DNA of 64,000 bases from Lentisphaerae bacterium GWF2_50_93 (GTDB lineage Bacteria; Verrucomicrobiota; Lentisphaeria; Victivallales; GWF2-50-93): contig MHBI01000099.1 in assembly GCA_001804815.1 (NCBI GenBank), positions 1 to 64,000 on the forward strand, written 5' to 3'. Each line of letters opens with the position of its first letter. The first letter of the stretch is position 1. The notes beneath the pieces were generated by a model. That model searched no databases. It was not told the origin of the DNA and worked only from the letters and a program-made list of their open reading frames with translations. This document shows, piece after piece, positions 25,430 through 35,466 of this stretch. The translations under genes and the position numbers were made by a program.

Positions 25430-27970
25430 TCAATCAACAATATATACCGGAGTGTTGCCGACTGCCACAGCGCCATCCTTCCGAGCCATTTCATTCCCCC
25501 AGATGTCGAGTACTGACGATCCTGCTGGCACGATGAACTTCTTGTCCTGGCCGTCAATGCTCCAGCAGACGGTGACCTGTCTGCCGCGGACAGGTTCGAA
25601 GGCGTAGCATTCGACGCCGTCGGTTTCCGTACGCTCTTTGAAGGCTGCGCCATCTGTGAGCCATGCGAATATCGCACGGGCCGCGAGCAGGGGCTTTACT
25701 GCGCGTCCGGCATCGGTGGCGCGGCATGAATTCTCGCCTTCCGCCGGATCAAGATGTATTGCATAATAGAAGAACTTCTGCACTCCTGCGGCGCGCAGGC
25801 AGGTGTCATATCTCACGATGTACGACGGCTGGGTTTCAAAGTGCATGCCTCCGGCCCTGGGCTTCATGAACGAACCGAGATCCATTACTCCGCCTTCGGT
25901 GTTCCATATGGGTTTTACTTTTCCAAAACGCGCCTGCCAGCTGCGCCACAGGTCGGCCTGCTGCTGGCAGCGGTTCACCGCGGCGGCGCCGCCTGCCAGG
26001 GCGTCGCTGTAGTCATGGTATGAAAACACATCGTAGACATCGGTGCCTCCCTTGAGTGCGGCTTCAGTCCATTTCTCGTGGCCGGCATAGGTGTCGACTC
26101 CGATGATCTGCGCCGACGGATTGTTCGCCGCCGTGGATTCCTTCGCCTGCCGCATGAATTCGACATACATTGCCGGATCGCCCCCGGCGCTGAAGAACCA
26201 TTCGCCCCACGGCTCGTTCCAGATCTCCCAGTCGTCGATGCGCCCCTTGTAGTGCGTGATCGCGGTGTTGCAGTAGTAGCGCCATTTCTCCTTCCAGTCA
26301 GCGCGCGTGGGTATCGTCCAGAAGCCCCAGTATCCTCCGCGGTCCTTGCTGCCCATCCATGGCGGTGCGCCGTCAAGCATCCCGAGAATCATCAGACCTT
26401 CCTTCTTCGCCAGGCTTATGTTCTCATCATAGAACCTGAAGTCGCCTTCCTTCGGTTCGAGGGAATTCCATTTTGCGATCATCGAGGAGTCGTGCAGGCG
26501 GACCCAGCGCTGTCCGCTCAGCCTGGCGATCTGTATGTAGTCGCCGACCATCGGGATGTGTATCCCGAAATACGAGTCCCTGCCGTCGCCCATGTCGGCC
26601 GGACGCGGGATCCGCGCCCAGGAGATCTCTTCCGCCGGGGAAACCTGCTTGCCGTCGGCATCAACAAGCATCGCGCTCAGCTTGAACATGCCGCGTTTCA
26701 GGTTGTCGGCGTTGATTATGAACATCCCATTTCCGATGAGCTTGAAGCTGCTCGTGCCAAGTTCCTTTCCTGAGAAATCCTGGACTGCGATCTTCGCCTT
26801 CACATCGTCCTTGGGCGAGGGGGCCGCGGAGAGCTTGAACATCGCCTTCTCCTCGTCGAAGAATATATGCCCTGGCCGGTCGGTGCCGACGACAAATTCG
26901 TATGGGAACTGTTCTGAAAATTCCTTCGCCGGTTCTGGTTTGGCCTCAAGCATGACGCCATCCACAAACACTGAATAATCGCTGTCGAGCTGCGGAAAAC
27001 TTATCTGCAGCCAGCTGACTTTCCTGAACTTGTCGACCTTCGCACTGAACGTGAAACGCTTCCATTCGGTATTGGCGGAAATTTTTGGTGACCACAAATT
27101 GGTGTCGATGAGTCCAGCATCGATCTGCACGTCGCGCGACGCCTTCAGCCAGAGACTCACGCTGTAAGACTGCCCCTTTGTAGGCGAGAGCATCGGTGAG
27201 CGGAGGTAGCCGGAACCATCCTTGAGGATGTCGACGCAGACTGATTTGCCGCCGACCGCTCCGCCGTCGACAATCCTGGGGCGCAGATCGCGGAGCTTGA
27301 CAGTGTCCGAGCCTTCTGCATGGAACACCCAGTTTTCCGGGATCCCTGCCTCGAACGAGGAATTGGAGAACATGTTTCCCTCCGGCGGAGTTGGGAGCTT
27401 GGAAAGATCGACGATCTCAATGCTGGCGTCGTCGATCCAGTAGCTTGATGGCGAGTGTATCCATAGCATTAGGAACATCTGGTCGTCGTTCGGTATTTCC
27501 GCCTGTATGCTGAACTCGCGCCATTCAGGAGAGAGGGCGACTGTTTCGGAGCCCGGGATCTGCCAGGGCGCGTCCTTCTGGCGGAACCCGTAGGTGATCG
27601 ATGCGTTGCCGAGTCCGCGCATCCAGAGCTTCGCAAGATAGACTTTTCCTTTTTCGGCCTTGAATGGATGCGTGAACTGCACCGCGCCGGAACTGACGCG
27701 CTTGACATCGATGCGCTGTGAGGCTTTGCCGGAATGCGGATTGACCTCGTCGCGCGAATACGCGATGCCGACTTCCGCCCAGGACGAGTTGTCGCCCCAG
27801 TTTGCACCGACCTCGCCTGTGATGTCTGCATTCGCGTTCCATCCCTTCTCCTTTGCAGGCACGGCCTGGAACTTCGCCTCGAAGTCATCCTGGTAGACTG
27901 TCTGGCCGAATGCGCTTCCGAGGATCGAGAGTCCGATGAATGCGCCTAGGGATGCACAGCTGATTCGCAT
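25430..27970 (-). CDS. secreted clan GH-A glycosidase (GH39/GH5-like) with two N-terminal carbohydrate-binding-like domains
   Basis: 846 residues. Signal peptide 1-22 (cleavage after SAFG). Two jelly-roll domains of CBM4/9-like type follow (about 25-190, with WIDDASIEIVDL, and about 200-350, with VFVDGVMLEA). An Ig-like linker region spans 360-450, then a TIM barrel (about 460-770). The acid/base Glu586 is in IWNEPWGEW and the nucleophile is probably Glu692 in IWNTEGG, the spacing expected for clan A. A small beta domain ends the protein. It should cut a plant or algal glycan outside the cytoplasm. Downstream, overlapping in ribosome-binding site, is the fucosidase gene; upstream are a pseudopilin and a LacI regulator. 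The precise substrate is not readable. Confidence 0.8.
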   Translation of the reverse strand: MRISCASLGAFIGLSILGSAFGQTVYQDDFEAKFQAVPAKEKGWNANADITGEVGANWGDNSSWAEVGIAYSRDEVNPHSGKASQRIDVKRVSSGAVQFTHPFKAEKGKVYLAKLWMRGLGNASITYGFRQKDAPWQIPGSETVALSPEWREFSIQAEIPNDDQMFLMLWIHSPSSYWIDDASIEIVDLSKLPTPPEGNMFSNSSFEAGIPENWVFHAEGSDTVKLRDLRPRIVDGGAVGGKSVCVDILKDGSGYLRSPMLSPTKGQSYSVSLWLKASRDVQIDAGLIDTNLWSPKISANTEWKRFTFSAKVDKFRKVSWLQISFPQLDSDYSVFVDGVMLEAKPEPAKEFSEQFPYEFVVGTDRPGHIFFDEEKAMFKLSAAPSPKDDVKAKIAVQDFSGKELGTSSFKLIGNGMFIINADNLKRGMFKLSAMLVDADGKQVSPAEEISWARIPRPADMGDGRDSYFGIHIPMVGDYIQIARLSGQRWVRLHDSSMIAKWNSLEPKEGDFRFYDENISLAKKEGLMILGMLDGAPPWMGSKDRGGYWGFWTIPTRADWKEKWRYYCNTAITHYKGRIDDWEIWNEPWGEWFFSAGGDPAMYVEFMRQAKESTAANNPSAQIIGVDTYAGHEKWTEAALKGGTDVYDVFSYHDYSDALAGGAAAVNRCQQQADLWRSWQARFGKVKPIWNTEGGVMDLGSFMKPRAGGMHFETQPSYIVRYDTCLRAAGVQKFFYYAIHLDPAEGENSCRATDAGRAVKPLLAARAIFAWLTDGAAFKERTETDGVECYAFEPVRGRQVTVCWSIDGQDKKFIVPAGSSVLDIWGNEMARKDGAVAVGNTPVYIVD

Positions 27971-28022
27971 AAATATCTCCTGTATGATATGAATTTTTAA
28001 TTCTTACTGAAACTTCCTGATA

Positions 28023-28076
28023 AGTATGTCGGGTTTTAACCCGACGTTTAACTGGCGGTTTAAAAACCGCCTTACT
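28023..28076. repeat. AGTATG...CTTACT REPIN element
   Basis: Nearly the same sequence as 13718-13771: hairpins GTCGGGTT/AACCCGAC and GGCGGTTT/AAACCGCC. It lies inside the presumed operon between the pseudopilin and glycosidase genes. Confidence 0.8.
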
Positions 28077-28094
28077 TTTTAATACAATCTTTCA

Positions 28095-28931
<837 letters not shown>

Positions 28932-28947
28932 AAGTTCTGCTCCTTGT

Positions 28948-30033
28948 TTATTTGGTTTTAGCATCTTTTATTTTTTTCGAATTCCTGCGCGCCGGCGAGT
29001 CCGGGCTTTCAATCGCCCTGCAGCTTTCGCCCGGCATCCATGCTGGCATGGTCACGCGTGACGGAATCTGTGTGGCAGGTGCGGATATCTTCCTGATCAG
29101 CATCTCCACAGCGATCCTGCCCAGCTCTGCCTCAGGAAGTGTAATATTGTCGAACTGGATTCCGGTCGACCGGTCCTGATGGTCTCCGAACATCACGAAA
29201 GATACGTCGCCGGGGACGCGCATTCCCCTCCTGGTAATCTGGTGGAGGAAGAAAGCGGAGTCAGGATGCTGGTATCCGATCACGCCCGTTGGATGTTCGC
29301 CGCCGAATGAATCCCACCACGCGTTGAAACGGTCAATCTTCTCATGGTGCGGACATGCGATGCTGCCGACGGTCATCGGAGCCAGGCCGCATTCCCTCAT
29401 CCCCTGCATGTATCCGTCCTGGCGCTGCTGCACGCTGTATGGTTCCTGCGCCGGAGGAAGCGTTGGGAACGAATGTAGGAATGCGATTTTCCGGTGCCCC
29501 ATGCCGTAAAGTTTGCGTACAGCCATTGCCGTGCCAGCGAAGTCGTCGGGGTGTACGCAGTCGAATGGCAGGTTGCGGTTGATCCATATTGCAGGCACGT
29601 GGTATCGGCTGATCAGTTCGTCCAAGGCCGAAGGGACCATGTGCGAATAATTAAGGATAAGGCCGTCGACGGACAGTTCGGTGAGTATCCTGGGCATGAG
29701 CTCCTCTGATGTGAGCTTGTCGTCGGAGAATCTTGAAAAGATGACGAGCTTCTGGTGCTCTTCGGCCGCATAGAGGATGGCGTTCTGCATGGAGAGGGGC
29801 ATGTAGCTGCGGTGTCCGTCGGTGCTGAGCAGCACTGCGATCGTGTCCGTGCGTCCGCGCCTGACCGCCCTCGAACTTGCGTTCGGACGGTATCCCATGC
29901 TGAGCGCGGCGTTGCGGATGCGCGCCCTGAGTTCAGGACCGACCTTCGGACTTTCCGTGAAGGCGCAGGAGACGGTCGCCTGGTTGATCCCCAGCAGCTC
30001 CGCGATTTCGGCCTGTGTGATTGCTTTTTTCAT
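28948..30033 (-). CDS. LacI-family transcriptional regulator
   Basis: 361 residues. N-terminal helix-turn-helix (ITQAEIAELLGINQATVSCAF) and hinge helix YRPNASSRAVRRG, then a periplasmic-binding-protein-type sugar domain (TIAVLLSTDGHRS ... DGLILNY ... VSFVMFGDHQDRS). It should repress the genes downstream on the same strand (pseudopilin, glycosidase, fucosidase) until its sugar is present. A 16-base perfect palindrome upstream (30070-30085) is the likely operator, implying self-control. The ATG at 30033 is preferred because translation from further upstream adds residues before the normal start of the HTH. The C terminus is Lys/Ser-rich. Confidence 0.9.
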   Translation of the reverse strand: MKKAITQAEIAELLGINQATVSCAFTESPKVGPELRARIRNAALSMGYRPNASSRAVRRGRTDTIAVLLSTDGHRSYMPLSMQNAILYAAEEHQKLVIFSRFSDDKLTSEELMPRILTELSVDGLILNYSHMVPSALDELISRYHVPAIWINRNLPFDCVHPDDFAGTAMAVRKLYGMGHRKIAFLHSFPTLPPAQEPYSVQQRQDGYMQGMRECGLAPMTVGSIACPHHEKIDRFNAWWDSFGGEHPTGVIGYQHPDSAFFLHQITRRGMRVPGDVSFVMFGDHQDRSTGIQFDNITLPEAELGRIAVEMLIRKISAPATQIPSRVTMPAWMPGESCRAIESPDSPARRNSKKIKDAKTK

Positions 30034-30069
30034 GTCCTGACCAATCCCGTAATTTTTATTAAAGTGCAA

Positions 30070-30085
30070 TACCATACGTATGGTA
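30070..30085. promoter_or_regulatory. LacI-type operator upstream of the minus-strand LacI gene
   Basis: TACCATACGTATGGTA is a perfect palindrome with the central CG typical of LacI-family sites. A further half site TACCATAAT lies next to it on the minus strand, and a TATAAT -10-like box (minus strand, 30105-30110) is about 20 bases upstream, so bound protein would block initial transcription. Confidence 0.7.
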
Positions 30086-30224
30086 ATTATGGTATTCAAG
30101 CGGAATTATAAAAAAATAATGAAAATTATTTCCGTGCATGGACCGGAGGGCCGGATTGCTTTACGCTTACACGTATGGCACGCGGATGGCAGGAGGAAAA
30201 GATAAATATTTTAAAAATCACGGT

Positions 30225-30252
30225 TTGACATTTGCCTTGAAGGCTGTAAAAT
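30225..30252 (+). promoter_or_regulatory. sigma-70-type promoter of the plus-strand LacI gene
   Basis: TTGACA at 30225-30230 and TAAAAT at 30247-30252 with a 16-base spacer. The operator palindrome begins at the next base and covers the expected start of transcription. Confidence 0.75.
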
Positions 30253-30270
30253 AGGTTAAACGATTAACCT
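30253..30270. promoter_or_regulatory. LacI-type operator
   Basis: AGGTTAAACGATTAACCT has 7-base inverted arms around ACGA. It directly follows the -10 box and ends 13 bases before the ATG at 30284. Its sequence differs from the operator at 30070, so the two regulators should not cross-bind. Confidence 0.75.
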
Positions 30271-30283
30271 AAAGAGGCTGGAG

Positions 30284-31279
30284 ATGGTGAACTTAAAGGA
30301 TATTGCAGGGAAGGCGGGCGTATCTACAGCGACCGTCTCCCTGGCCCTTCATGGAGGAGCTGGCAGGAGAAGGGTTTCCAAAAAACGCACGGAGCTGATC
30401 CGCAGCATAGCGGAAAGCCTCAACTACCGTCCGAATTCGGCAGCGAGGATGATGGCGTCCAGCAGGACAAGGCAGATCGGGGTCCTGCTGCGGAATGCGC
30501 CGGATATTCCCAAGCGCAATCCCGCGAACTTCGAGACAATACTCGGCATCGGCGGTTTCCTTTCAGGCCGGGATTACATGCAAGTGATTGTCCCCCTGAA
30601 CAGGATTGAAGAGGAGATAAGCAGGTCAAACAGGATCTTCAGCGAAAGAATCCTCGACGGGATAATTGTAATGGACGTGCATTCCAGCAGGCTCTACTCA
30701 TATGTGAAACGCAATTTCAGCAGCGCGTTGTTCCTCGACACGAACCTGTGGAAGAAGAACCTCTGCATGAGAAGGGATGAAAGGAAGGCCGGAGCCATGG
30801 CGGCTGAGGCCTTGAAGTCCTCGGGATACAGGAAGATAGTCTATGTCGGACACGGGATGGGGCAGTCACCGCATTTCAGCGTTCTGGAGAGATATGAAGG
30901 CGTCATGGAAGTCCTTGGCGGAAATGCCGGATTTGAAACAGTCGATGTGTCCGACAAGGGTAAGCTGGTTTCCATCTTGTCACGGCCGTCGAAGGAGACT
31001 GGGATCATATGCTATGACACTTTGATAGCAAGATATCTCCACTCAACGCTCTCCATGTCCGGCTTTGTCCCGCCCCGCGACTATGGGCTTGTCAGCTGTG
31101 ACGATTCGCACGAGACGGAGCTGACCTTTCCAATGCTCAGCCGTGTCAGCTACAACCGTTATGAGATGGGAAGGATTGCCGCGCAGATGATCGTTGAATC
31201 CATCGAGTCGCCCGGACATCCGACCCCGTCAAGGCTCTTTGATGTCTCATGGATTCCAGGAGGGACGATCAGGAAATAG
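30284..31279 (+). CDS. LacI-family transcriptional regulator (divergent)
   Basis: 331 residues. Classic HTH at the very N terminus (MVNLKDIAGKAGVSTATVSLAL), hinge YRPNSAARMMASSRT, and a sugar-binding domain with DGIIVMD and YGLVSCDDS. The start is fixed by the HTH and by AGAGG upstream. The promoter and operator immediately upstream indicate autorepression. It is divergent from the other LacI gene. The only downstream plus-strand gene nearby is the small secreted protein at 31594, about 315 bases on; whether it is a target is unknown. Confidence 0.9.
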   Translation: MVNLKDIAGKAGVSTATVSLALHGGAGRRRVSKKRTELIRSIAESLNYRPNSAARMMASSRTRQIGVLLRNAPDIPKRNPANFETILGIGGFLSGRDYMQVIVPLNRIEEEISRSNRIFSERILDGIIVMDVHSSRLYSYVKRNFSSALFLDTNLWKKNLCMRRDERKAGAMAAEALKSSGYRKIVYVGHGMGQSPHFSVLERYEGVMEVLGGNAGFETVDVSDKGKLVSILSRPSKETGIICYDTLIARYLHSTLSMSGFVPPRDYGLVSCDDSHETELTFPMLSRVSYNRYEMGRIAAQMIVESIESPGHPTPSRLFDVSWIPGGTIRK

Positions 31280-31593
31280 CTTGGAATTTGTCAGTAACTG
31301 ATGAATGTGAAATTCGCAGTTTATTAAGTAGGAATGCTAAATGGGAAAAACACAGAGTCCTCAGAGTAATAAAGCTCTGTGTTCTCGAAACCAAACAGGA
31401 TGAAGAAAAGAGCTTTTAGTTGTAATGAGGTCACAGAGATTATGTCTTCCGTGTATCTCAGGCTGAATGATTGTTGCAGCATGTTGAAAAACAGGAAATT
31501 CCCTGTGCCCTCTGTGGTTGAATTTATTTTGAATATTGGACTTGGGATTTTTCATGAATTTTAAAATTAGCATGTAAATAAAGGAGGAGGAAG
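31280..31593. repeat. intergenic region with CACAGAG-type repeats
   Basis: No gene. Around 31348-31386 CACAGAGTCCTCAGAG faces GCTCTGTGTTCTC as an inverted pair, and CCTGTGCCCTCTGTGG lies near 31504-31520; both belong to the same phrase family as 13801-13896. A strong ribosome-binding site (AAAGGAGGAGGAAG) ends the region. Confidence 0.5.
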
Positions 31594-32145
31594 ATGAAGA
31601 AGCTGTACATCTCAATCGTGCTGGCGATGGCGGTCTGCGTTCTGGCGGAAGAGCCGAAGTCGGAAGGGAGATTCGACGTCGACGGCACCAAGGATGGAAT
31701 CACCCTGAAGGCGGATGAGATTTCTGAGGGCGGATGGTCGGGCGGCGCATCCTGGATGGACGCCGAAAAGAACAAGCAGTATGTGATGGCCAACTTTCAT
31801 GCCGGATCCGACTGGAAGAAGGGAACTTTCACGTTCACTCCGTCGAAGGACGGAAACGTCAACGTCGTGCTGCGCAGCCGCTGGGTCGAGAACGGTGGAA
31901 CCATCCTCTGGGTGCTGATCGACGACATAAAGCTTGAAGGCGCCGATATCGTGAATGGGGACTTTGAAAAGGATTCCTCGGCATGGACGCTCAACGGGGA
32001 AGGGAACAACAAGGCTTCCATCGTCGACAAGGGGCATTCCGGCAATGCAGTACGTGTGGCTCATGACTCCCCCGCCATGCAGACGATCAAGGTGAAGGCC
32101 AACAAGCCGGTGAAGGTGACCTACTGGTTCAAGGCGACGGAATGA
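31594..32145 (+). CDS. small secreted protein with a carbohydrate-binding-like jelly roll
   Basis: 183 residues. Signal peptide of about 18 residues (MKKLYISIVLAMAVCVLA). The remainder reads as one beta sandwich: TFTFTPSKDGNVNVVLRSRWVENG, WVLIDDIKLEGADIVNGDFE and VKANKPVKVTYWFKA are like CBM4/9-type domains found in the glycosidase at 25430. No catalytic motif. A very strong Shine-Dalgarno sequence suggests high expression. It lies downstream of a LacI gene on the same strand. A glycan-binding protein is a reasonable inference. Confidence 0.65.
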   Translation: MKKLYISIVLAMAVCVLAEEPKSEGRFDVDGTKDGITLKADEISEGGWSGGASWMDAEKNKQYVMANFHAGSDWKKGTFTFTPSKDGNVNVVLRSRWVENGGTILWVLIDDIKLEGADIVNGDFEKDSSAWTLNGEGNNKASIVDKGHSGNAVRVAHDSPAMQTIKVKANKPVKVTYWFKATE

Positions 32146-32176
32146 TAATTGGTTTCGAAAATGCCCGCTTTTATGA

Positions 32177-32338
32177 AGTATGCCAGTTTCGCCGAAACTG
32201 GCATAAGGCTATTTTAGGCGCTCGTGACGCCATACGTTAATACTCGAAATGAGGTTGGGTGTTTTTGAGGCTGAATGTCCTTAAAGTATGTCGGGTTTTA
32301 ACCCGACACATAGTTGGCGGTTTAAAAACCGCCCTACT
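32177..32338. repeat. two AGTA-bounded elements
   Basis: 32177-32206 is AGTATGCCAGTTTCG with its complement (one hairpin, the same as at 23840). 32285-32338 is AGTATGTCGGG...CCCTACT with the two hairpins seen at 13718 and 28023. The rest of 32146-32430 has no visible gene. Confidence 0.7.
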
Positions 32339-32430
32339 TATGAGGCAAACAGCCAGCTTAACGGTTGCTGAAAATCTAAATTAAAGGCCATAAATCCTTG
32401 GGACGGCAGTGGGTTTTACTTATGTCGTTC

Positions 32431-33036
32431 TTAAGGCAGCAGCTCGATGTCAATCCTGATATCCTTGTCGAGCGTGAACGTCCCTCCGACGTAGGGGGTC
32501 AGCAGATATCCGCAGCTGTGCCCGTCTCCGGCCTTTATCTTAATTTCTTTGCCTTCATGGTTGAAGACATAATAGCCGTCCTGACGGCTGATCCGGCATG
32601 AGTACCAGCGGTTGGTTTCGATTGTGCCAATCTCGGGTTTCTGGATTTCGTTCTGCTGGGGCGATACGCCATCGACATAGCAATAGGCCCTGACGGTGAT
32701 CACGTTGTCCTTGACAATGAATCCAAGTCTTGCGGAACTGTTCCAGTGGTGCTGCCCCTCGCTGAACCCGTATATCTTTGAAACCCCGTTCAAGTTGTTG
32801 GCGGCATACGCGCCGTCGTCAATGCGGTATTTGAAGTTGACGGAAGGATTCTCCCAGTAGAACTTAATGACAGGGAGATTCAGGCCTGAACAATAATGGT
32901 TCCCAGCCTTGATGACATATGTCCCTGATTGCATGCTTCTGCAGTTCATGCATGAGAACATAATAACAGGCAGGGAAATCCATATGAGCATCTTCCACCA
33001 AGGCACAAAAAGTTTCTTCAGTATTTTGTTTTTCAT
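32431..33036 (-). CDS. putative lipoprotein, unknown function
   Basis: About 201 residues. A basic start is followed by a hydrophobic stretch (MLIWISLPVIMFSC) whose end could be a lipobox with Cys as lipid site; two Cys follow closely. The body is strand-rich with many aromatic residues and GYYVFNHEGKEIKIKAGDG. No family recognised. An in-frame ATG at 33081 would add 15 residues; the ATG at 33036 (MKNKILKK) gives the better signal sequence. A good promoter lies upstream at 33141-33168. Confidence 0.55.
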   Translation of the reverse strand: MKNKILKKLFVPWWKMLIWISLPVIMFSCMNCRSMQSGTYVIKAGNHYCSGLNLPVIKFYWENPSVNFKYRIDDGAYAANNLNGVSKIYGFSEGQHHWNSSARLGFIVKDNVITVRAYCYVDGVSPQQNEIQKPEIGTIETNRWYSCRISRQDGYYVFNHEGKEIKIKAGDGHSCGYLLTPYVGGTFTLDKDIRIDIELLP

Positions 33037-33140
33037 AGTCTGTCTGAATTCAGAATTCAAAGCGGCAGAGGACTGCCGCATTCCAAAGATTCGCTTCGCT
33101 CATCATAAAAACATATGAATAAAAATCAATAAATCATGAT

Positions 33141-33168
33141 ATTATACCCATATACGCTTTTTTGTAAA
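33141..33168 (-). promoter_or_regulatory. sigma-70-type promoter for the lipoprotein gene
   Basis: On the minus strand TTTACA (33168-33163) and TATAAT (33146-33141) are separated by 16 bases in an A+T-rich region, about 105 bases before the chosen start codon. Confidence 0.5.
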
Positions 33169-33567
33169 GTAGCACAGACATTCTTGTCTGTGGGTTCAAA
33201 TTAAATTTTCAATCGCAGACAGGAATGTCCGCGATACCCCCCATTCTTGTCTGTGTATATCAATAAACAAAGAAGCACGCAAGAATGCGTTAACTACAAA
33301 CAAATCCTAGTAAGATACACCAGGACGATTACAGCCGCGATGGCCGCACCACATTCTTTGTTGCCGGCGAGACGCCAGCGCTCCGTAAAATATGAACTTC
33401 GAGCGTTCTTAAAGTAGGGACGGGCTTTAGCCTGTACCATTCTTAATTCTTAAAATTCCAAAATACTGGTACAGCCTAAAGGCCGTACCTACTAAGGAAT
33501 TAAGATTCTTCGCCGGGACGGCGAACACTACATTAAAACAATCACAGGCAAGATGCCTGTGCAGCAT
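33169..33567. repeat. repeat field downstream of the SGNH gene
   Basis: No gene. GTAGCACAGACA-TTCT-TGTCTGTG near 33169-33190 with related copies to about 33255; a GTAGTTAACGC hairpin (minus) at 33267-33298; a full AGTAGGGACGGGC...GTACCTACT element at 33412-33493; TTCGCCGGGACGGCGAA ending CACTAC at 33507-33532; and ACAGGCAAGATGCCTGT near 33544. Confidence 0.65.
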
Positions 33568-35190
33568 TTACTTTATGATATCCGGGAAGACGCTAGCTGT
33601 AAAGATGGAATCGGCTTTCAGTTTTCCATTGATGTCGATCAACGCCATGACTCCGGGATAGATGAAGTTCTGGCGGTCGGTCTTTTGGAGGTTGAACCAG
33701 TTCTGCTTGCCTGCTGCCTCAGCGGTGATGACGGACAAGTCGAATCCGATGAAATCACGGTCAGACATATCGAAACGGTCATGCAGATTTGCATAGCCGG
33801 AAAGCTGGACTCCGACTTTATAGCCGTCTGCTGTTTTCTCTCCGAAGCTATTTGCGATATTCATCATGTGTTTGCCGGACCATGGATGGAAACCGGGCGA
33901 GAAATATGGTTTGTTCTGCGGCTTGAACCAGACCTGGTATACGTCGCCGTCGAAACCGAGTCCGCCAAGGCTGGCGCCTTTGCGAAGATCCATATAGAGG
34001 GTCAGCGCATCTCCATTTCCCCAGGGCCACTGGGCATTTGTACTCTGGACAATTTCCTTCTTCTTGACGGATGCCTCGAAGATCAGGCCCTTGTCTTCTT
34101 TCTTGAACAGGTAGGAACAGAGCTGGGCTCCGTTTGCATCGGCGATGGTTCCGGAAGCCGTGCCGTCCTTGCCGTGCAGCACCATTTTGCGGAAGACGTC
34201 GACGATAAAGATCTGTCTGGCGCCCTGGCTTTCAATGTCCATAACCAGTGAAACGGCTTTTCCGTCTGCCTGAGGAAGCGAATCCTTTGGCAGCTTGAGT
34301 GTCCAGGCATCCTTCCCGGTCAGGTTCAACGACTCCGAGCCTCTTGCCTGTCCAAGGCTCCAGGTCAATTTTGCGGCAGTCGGTTTCGGGGTCGTGATGG
34401 AGAATGCAAGGGAGTCTGCATCTGCAGGAATCATATTTGACACGAGTGAAATATTTACATCGAGAATCTTCGGTGCCGGCGAAACGGCACGAGCGCCTTC
34501 AAGCGGACCTGCCAGGTTCAGATGCGTCCAAAGGGAACGGGCTATCTGGTACTGGCCCCTGGCACAGGGATGGACACCGTCGGGACGGAGCTGTGCGAAG
34601 CGGGGCAGGGAGTCCTGGTAGTTTTCAAACTCGGACTGGACAGGAACGCAATGCACCGACTCTTCCTTCGCCACTTCCTCGCAGGCTTTTCCCATGGCTT
34701 CCAGAAGAAGCCTGGTGCCTTCAATCCTGAAGCAGCTCATTTCTGCATCCTCACCGGTAAGCGTAGGAGTGAATATGACGACTTCCTTGCCTTTTCCCTT
34801 GAGATCGCGGACCAGCTTGACTAGATTGGCCTTGTATTCAGCGATTTTTGGTTCGAGCGGCATGCCGCGGACCCAGGATGCGTTGATGGCGTCGTTCATG
34901 CCCATCATTATGGTGACGACGTTCGGATCGCCTTTTATGACGTCGTCGATTTTGGTTCCTGCCAGCTGGCGTCCACCGCCGCCGTTGTTGACGAAGCTGA
35001 CCTTAGCATCGGGATGGAAGTGCCGGAATACGAGTTCCGTGATCTGCCCATACACCTTTGCTTCAGTTATGCTGTCGCCGAAGAATCCTACCTTGTCCCC
35101 GTCCTTTATGAAACAGCCGCTGCCTCCGGCAAAAGACGCGGACGACAAGATTGAAATCGCAACTCCTAATGCAACAGCTCTGAAACGCAT
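33568..35190 (-). CDS. secreted SGNH/GDSL esterase with a C-terminal beta-sandwich domain
   Basis: 540 residues. Signal peptide of about 21 residues (cleavage near SFAGG). The SGNH hydrolase domain has block I GDSIT (Ser40), a Gly-rich oxyanion loop NNGGGGR, block III GMND, and block V DGVHP with the catalytic Asp/His. This is the pattern of carbohydrate esterases such as acetylxylan or rhamnogalacturonan acetylesterases. From about residue 330 a second domain resembles CBM9-type sandwiches (LTLYMDLRKGASLGGLGFDGDVYQVWF). GGAGA nine bases upstream of the ATG at 35190 sets the start. It probably removes acyl groups from the polysaccharide handled by this region. It is the last gene of the minus-strand set headed by the GntR-type regulator, though a 270-base gap precedes it. 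Confidence 0.85.
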   Translation of the reverse strand: MRFRAVALGVAISILSSASFAGGSGCFIKDGDKVGFFGDSITEAKVYGQITELVFRHFHPDAKVSFVNNGGGGRQLAGTKIDDVIKGDPNVVTIMMGMNDAINASWVRGMPLEPKIAEYKANLVKLVRDLKGKGKEVVIFTPTLTGEDAEMSCFRIEGTRLLLEAMGKACEEVAKEESVHCVPVQSEFENYQDSLPRFAQLRPDGVHPCARGQYQIARSLWTHLNLAGPLEGARAVSPAPKILDVNISLVSNMIPADADSLAFSITTPKPTAAKLTWSLGQARGSESLNLTGKDAWTLKLPKDSLPQADGKAVSLVMDIESQGARQIFIVDVFRKMVLHGKDGTASGTIADANGAQLCSYLFKKEDKGLIFEASVKKKEIVQSTNAQWPWGNGDALTLYMDLRKGASLGGLGFDGDVYQVWFKPQNKPYFSPGFHPWSGKHMMNIANSFGEKTADGYKVGVQLSGYANLHDRFDMSDRDFIGFDLSVITAEAAGKQNWFNLQKTDRQNFIYPGVMALIDINGKLKADSIFTASVFPDIIK

Positions 35191-35466
35191 ATTATGATTC
35201 TCCATTTATAAGAATTTATTAGCCCATCAGGTTTAGAAATTAGACTTTTGTAAGGCAAATATCAAGGAAAGGCGGAACCAATGTGCCTCGGATTGCAGGT
35301 CTTGATTCCGTTTTGGAGGAACTGCTCTTAGTCCTGAATGTCGCTAAGTTAAACACTTCTGTCATCAAGAATACACAAGCTGAAGCTTGGACTCCAACCT
35401 CAGCACACCTGCAAATGTTGGAGTTCAAACTTTAGTTTGTCTTCTCTTATCTTAGTGCCATTCCTC
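35191..35466. repeat. intergenic region with REP hairpins
   Basis: ACAAGCTGAAGCTTG followed by GACTCC at 35376-35397 and GGAGTTCAAAC-TTTA-GTTTGTC at 35419-35443 are the recognisable items. The sequence 35200-35370 shows nothing clear. Confidence 0.5.

Noticed and set aside
35240..35428. 62-codon minus-strand open frame
   Set aside because: Its start lies in a REP hairpin region and it has no ribosome-binding site or protein-like features.
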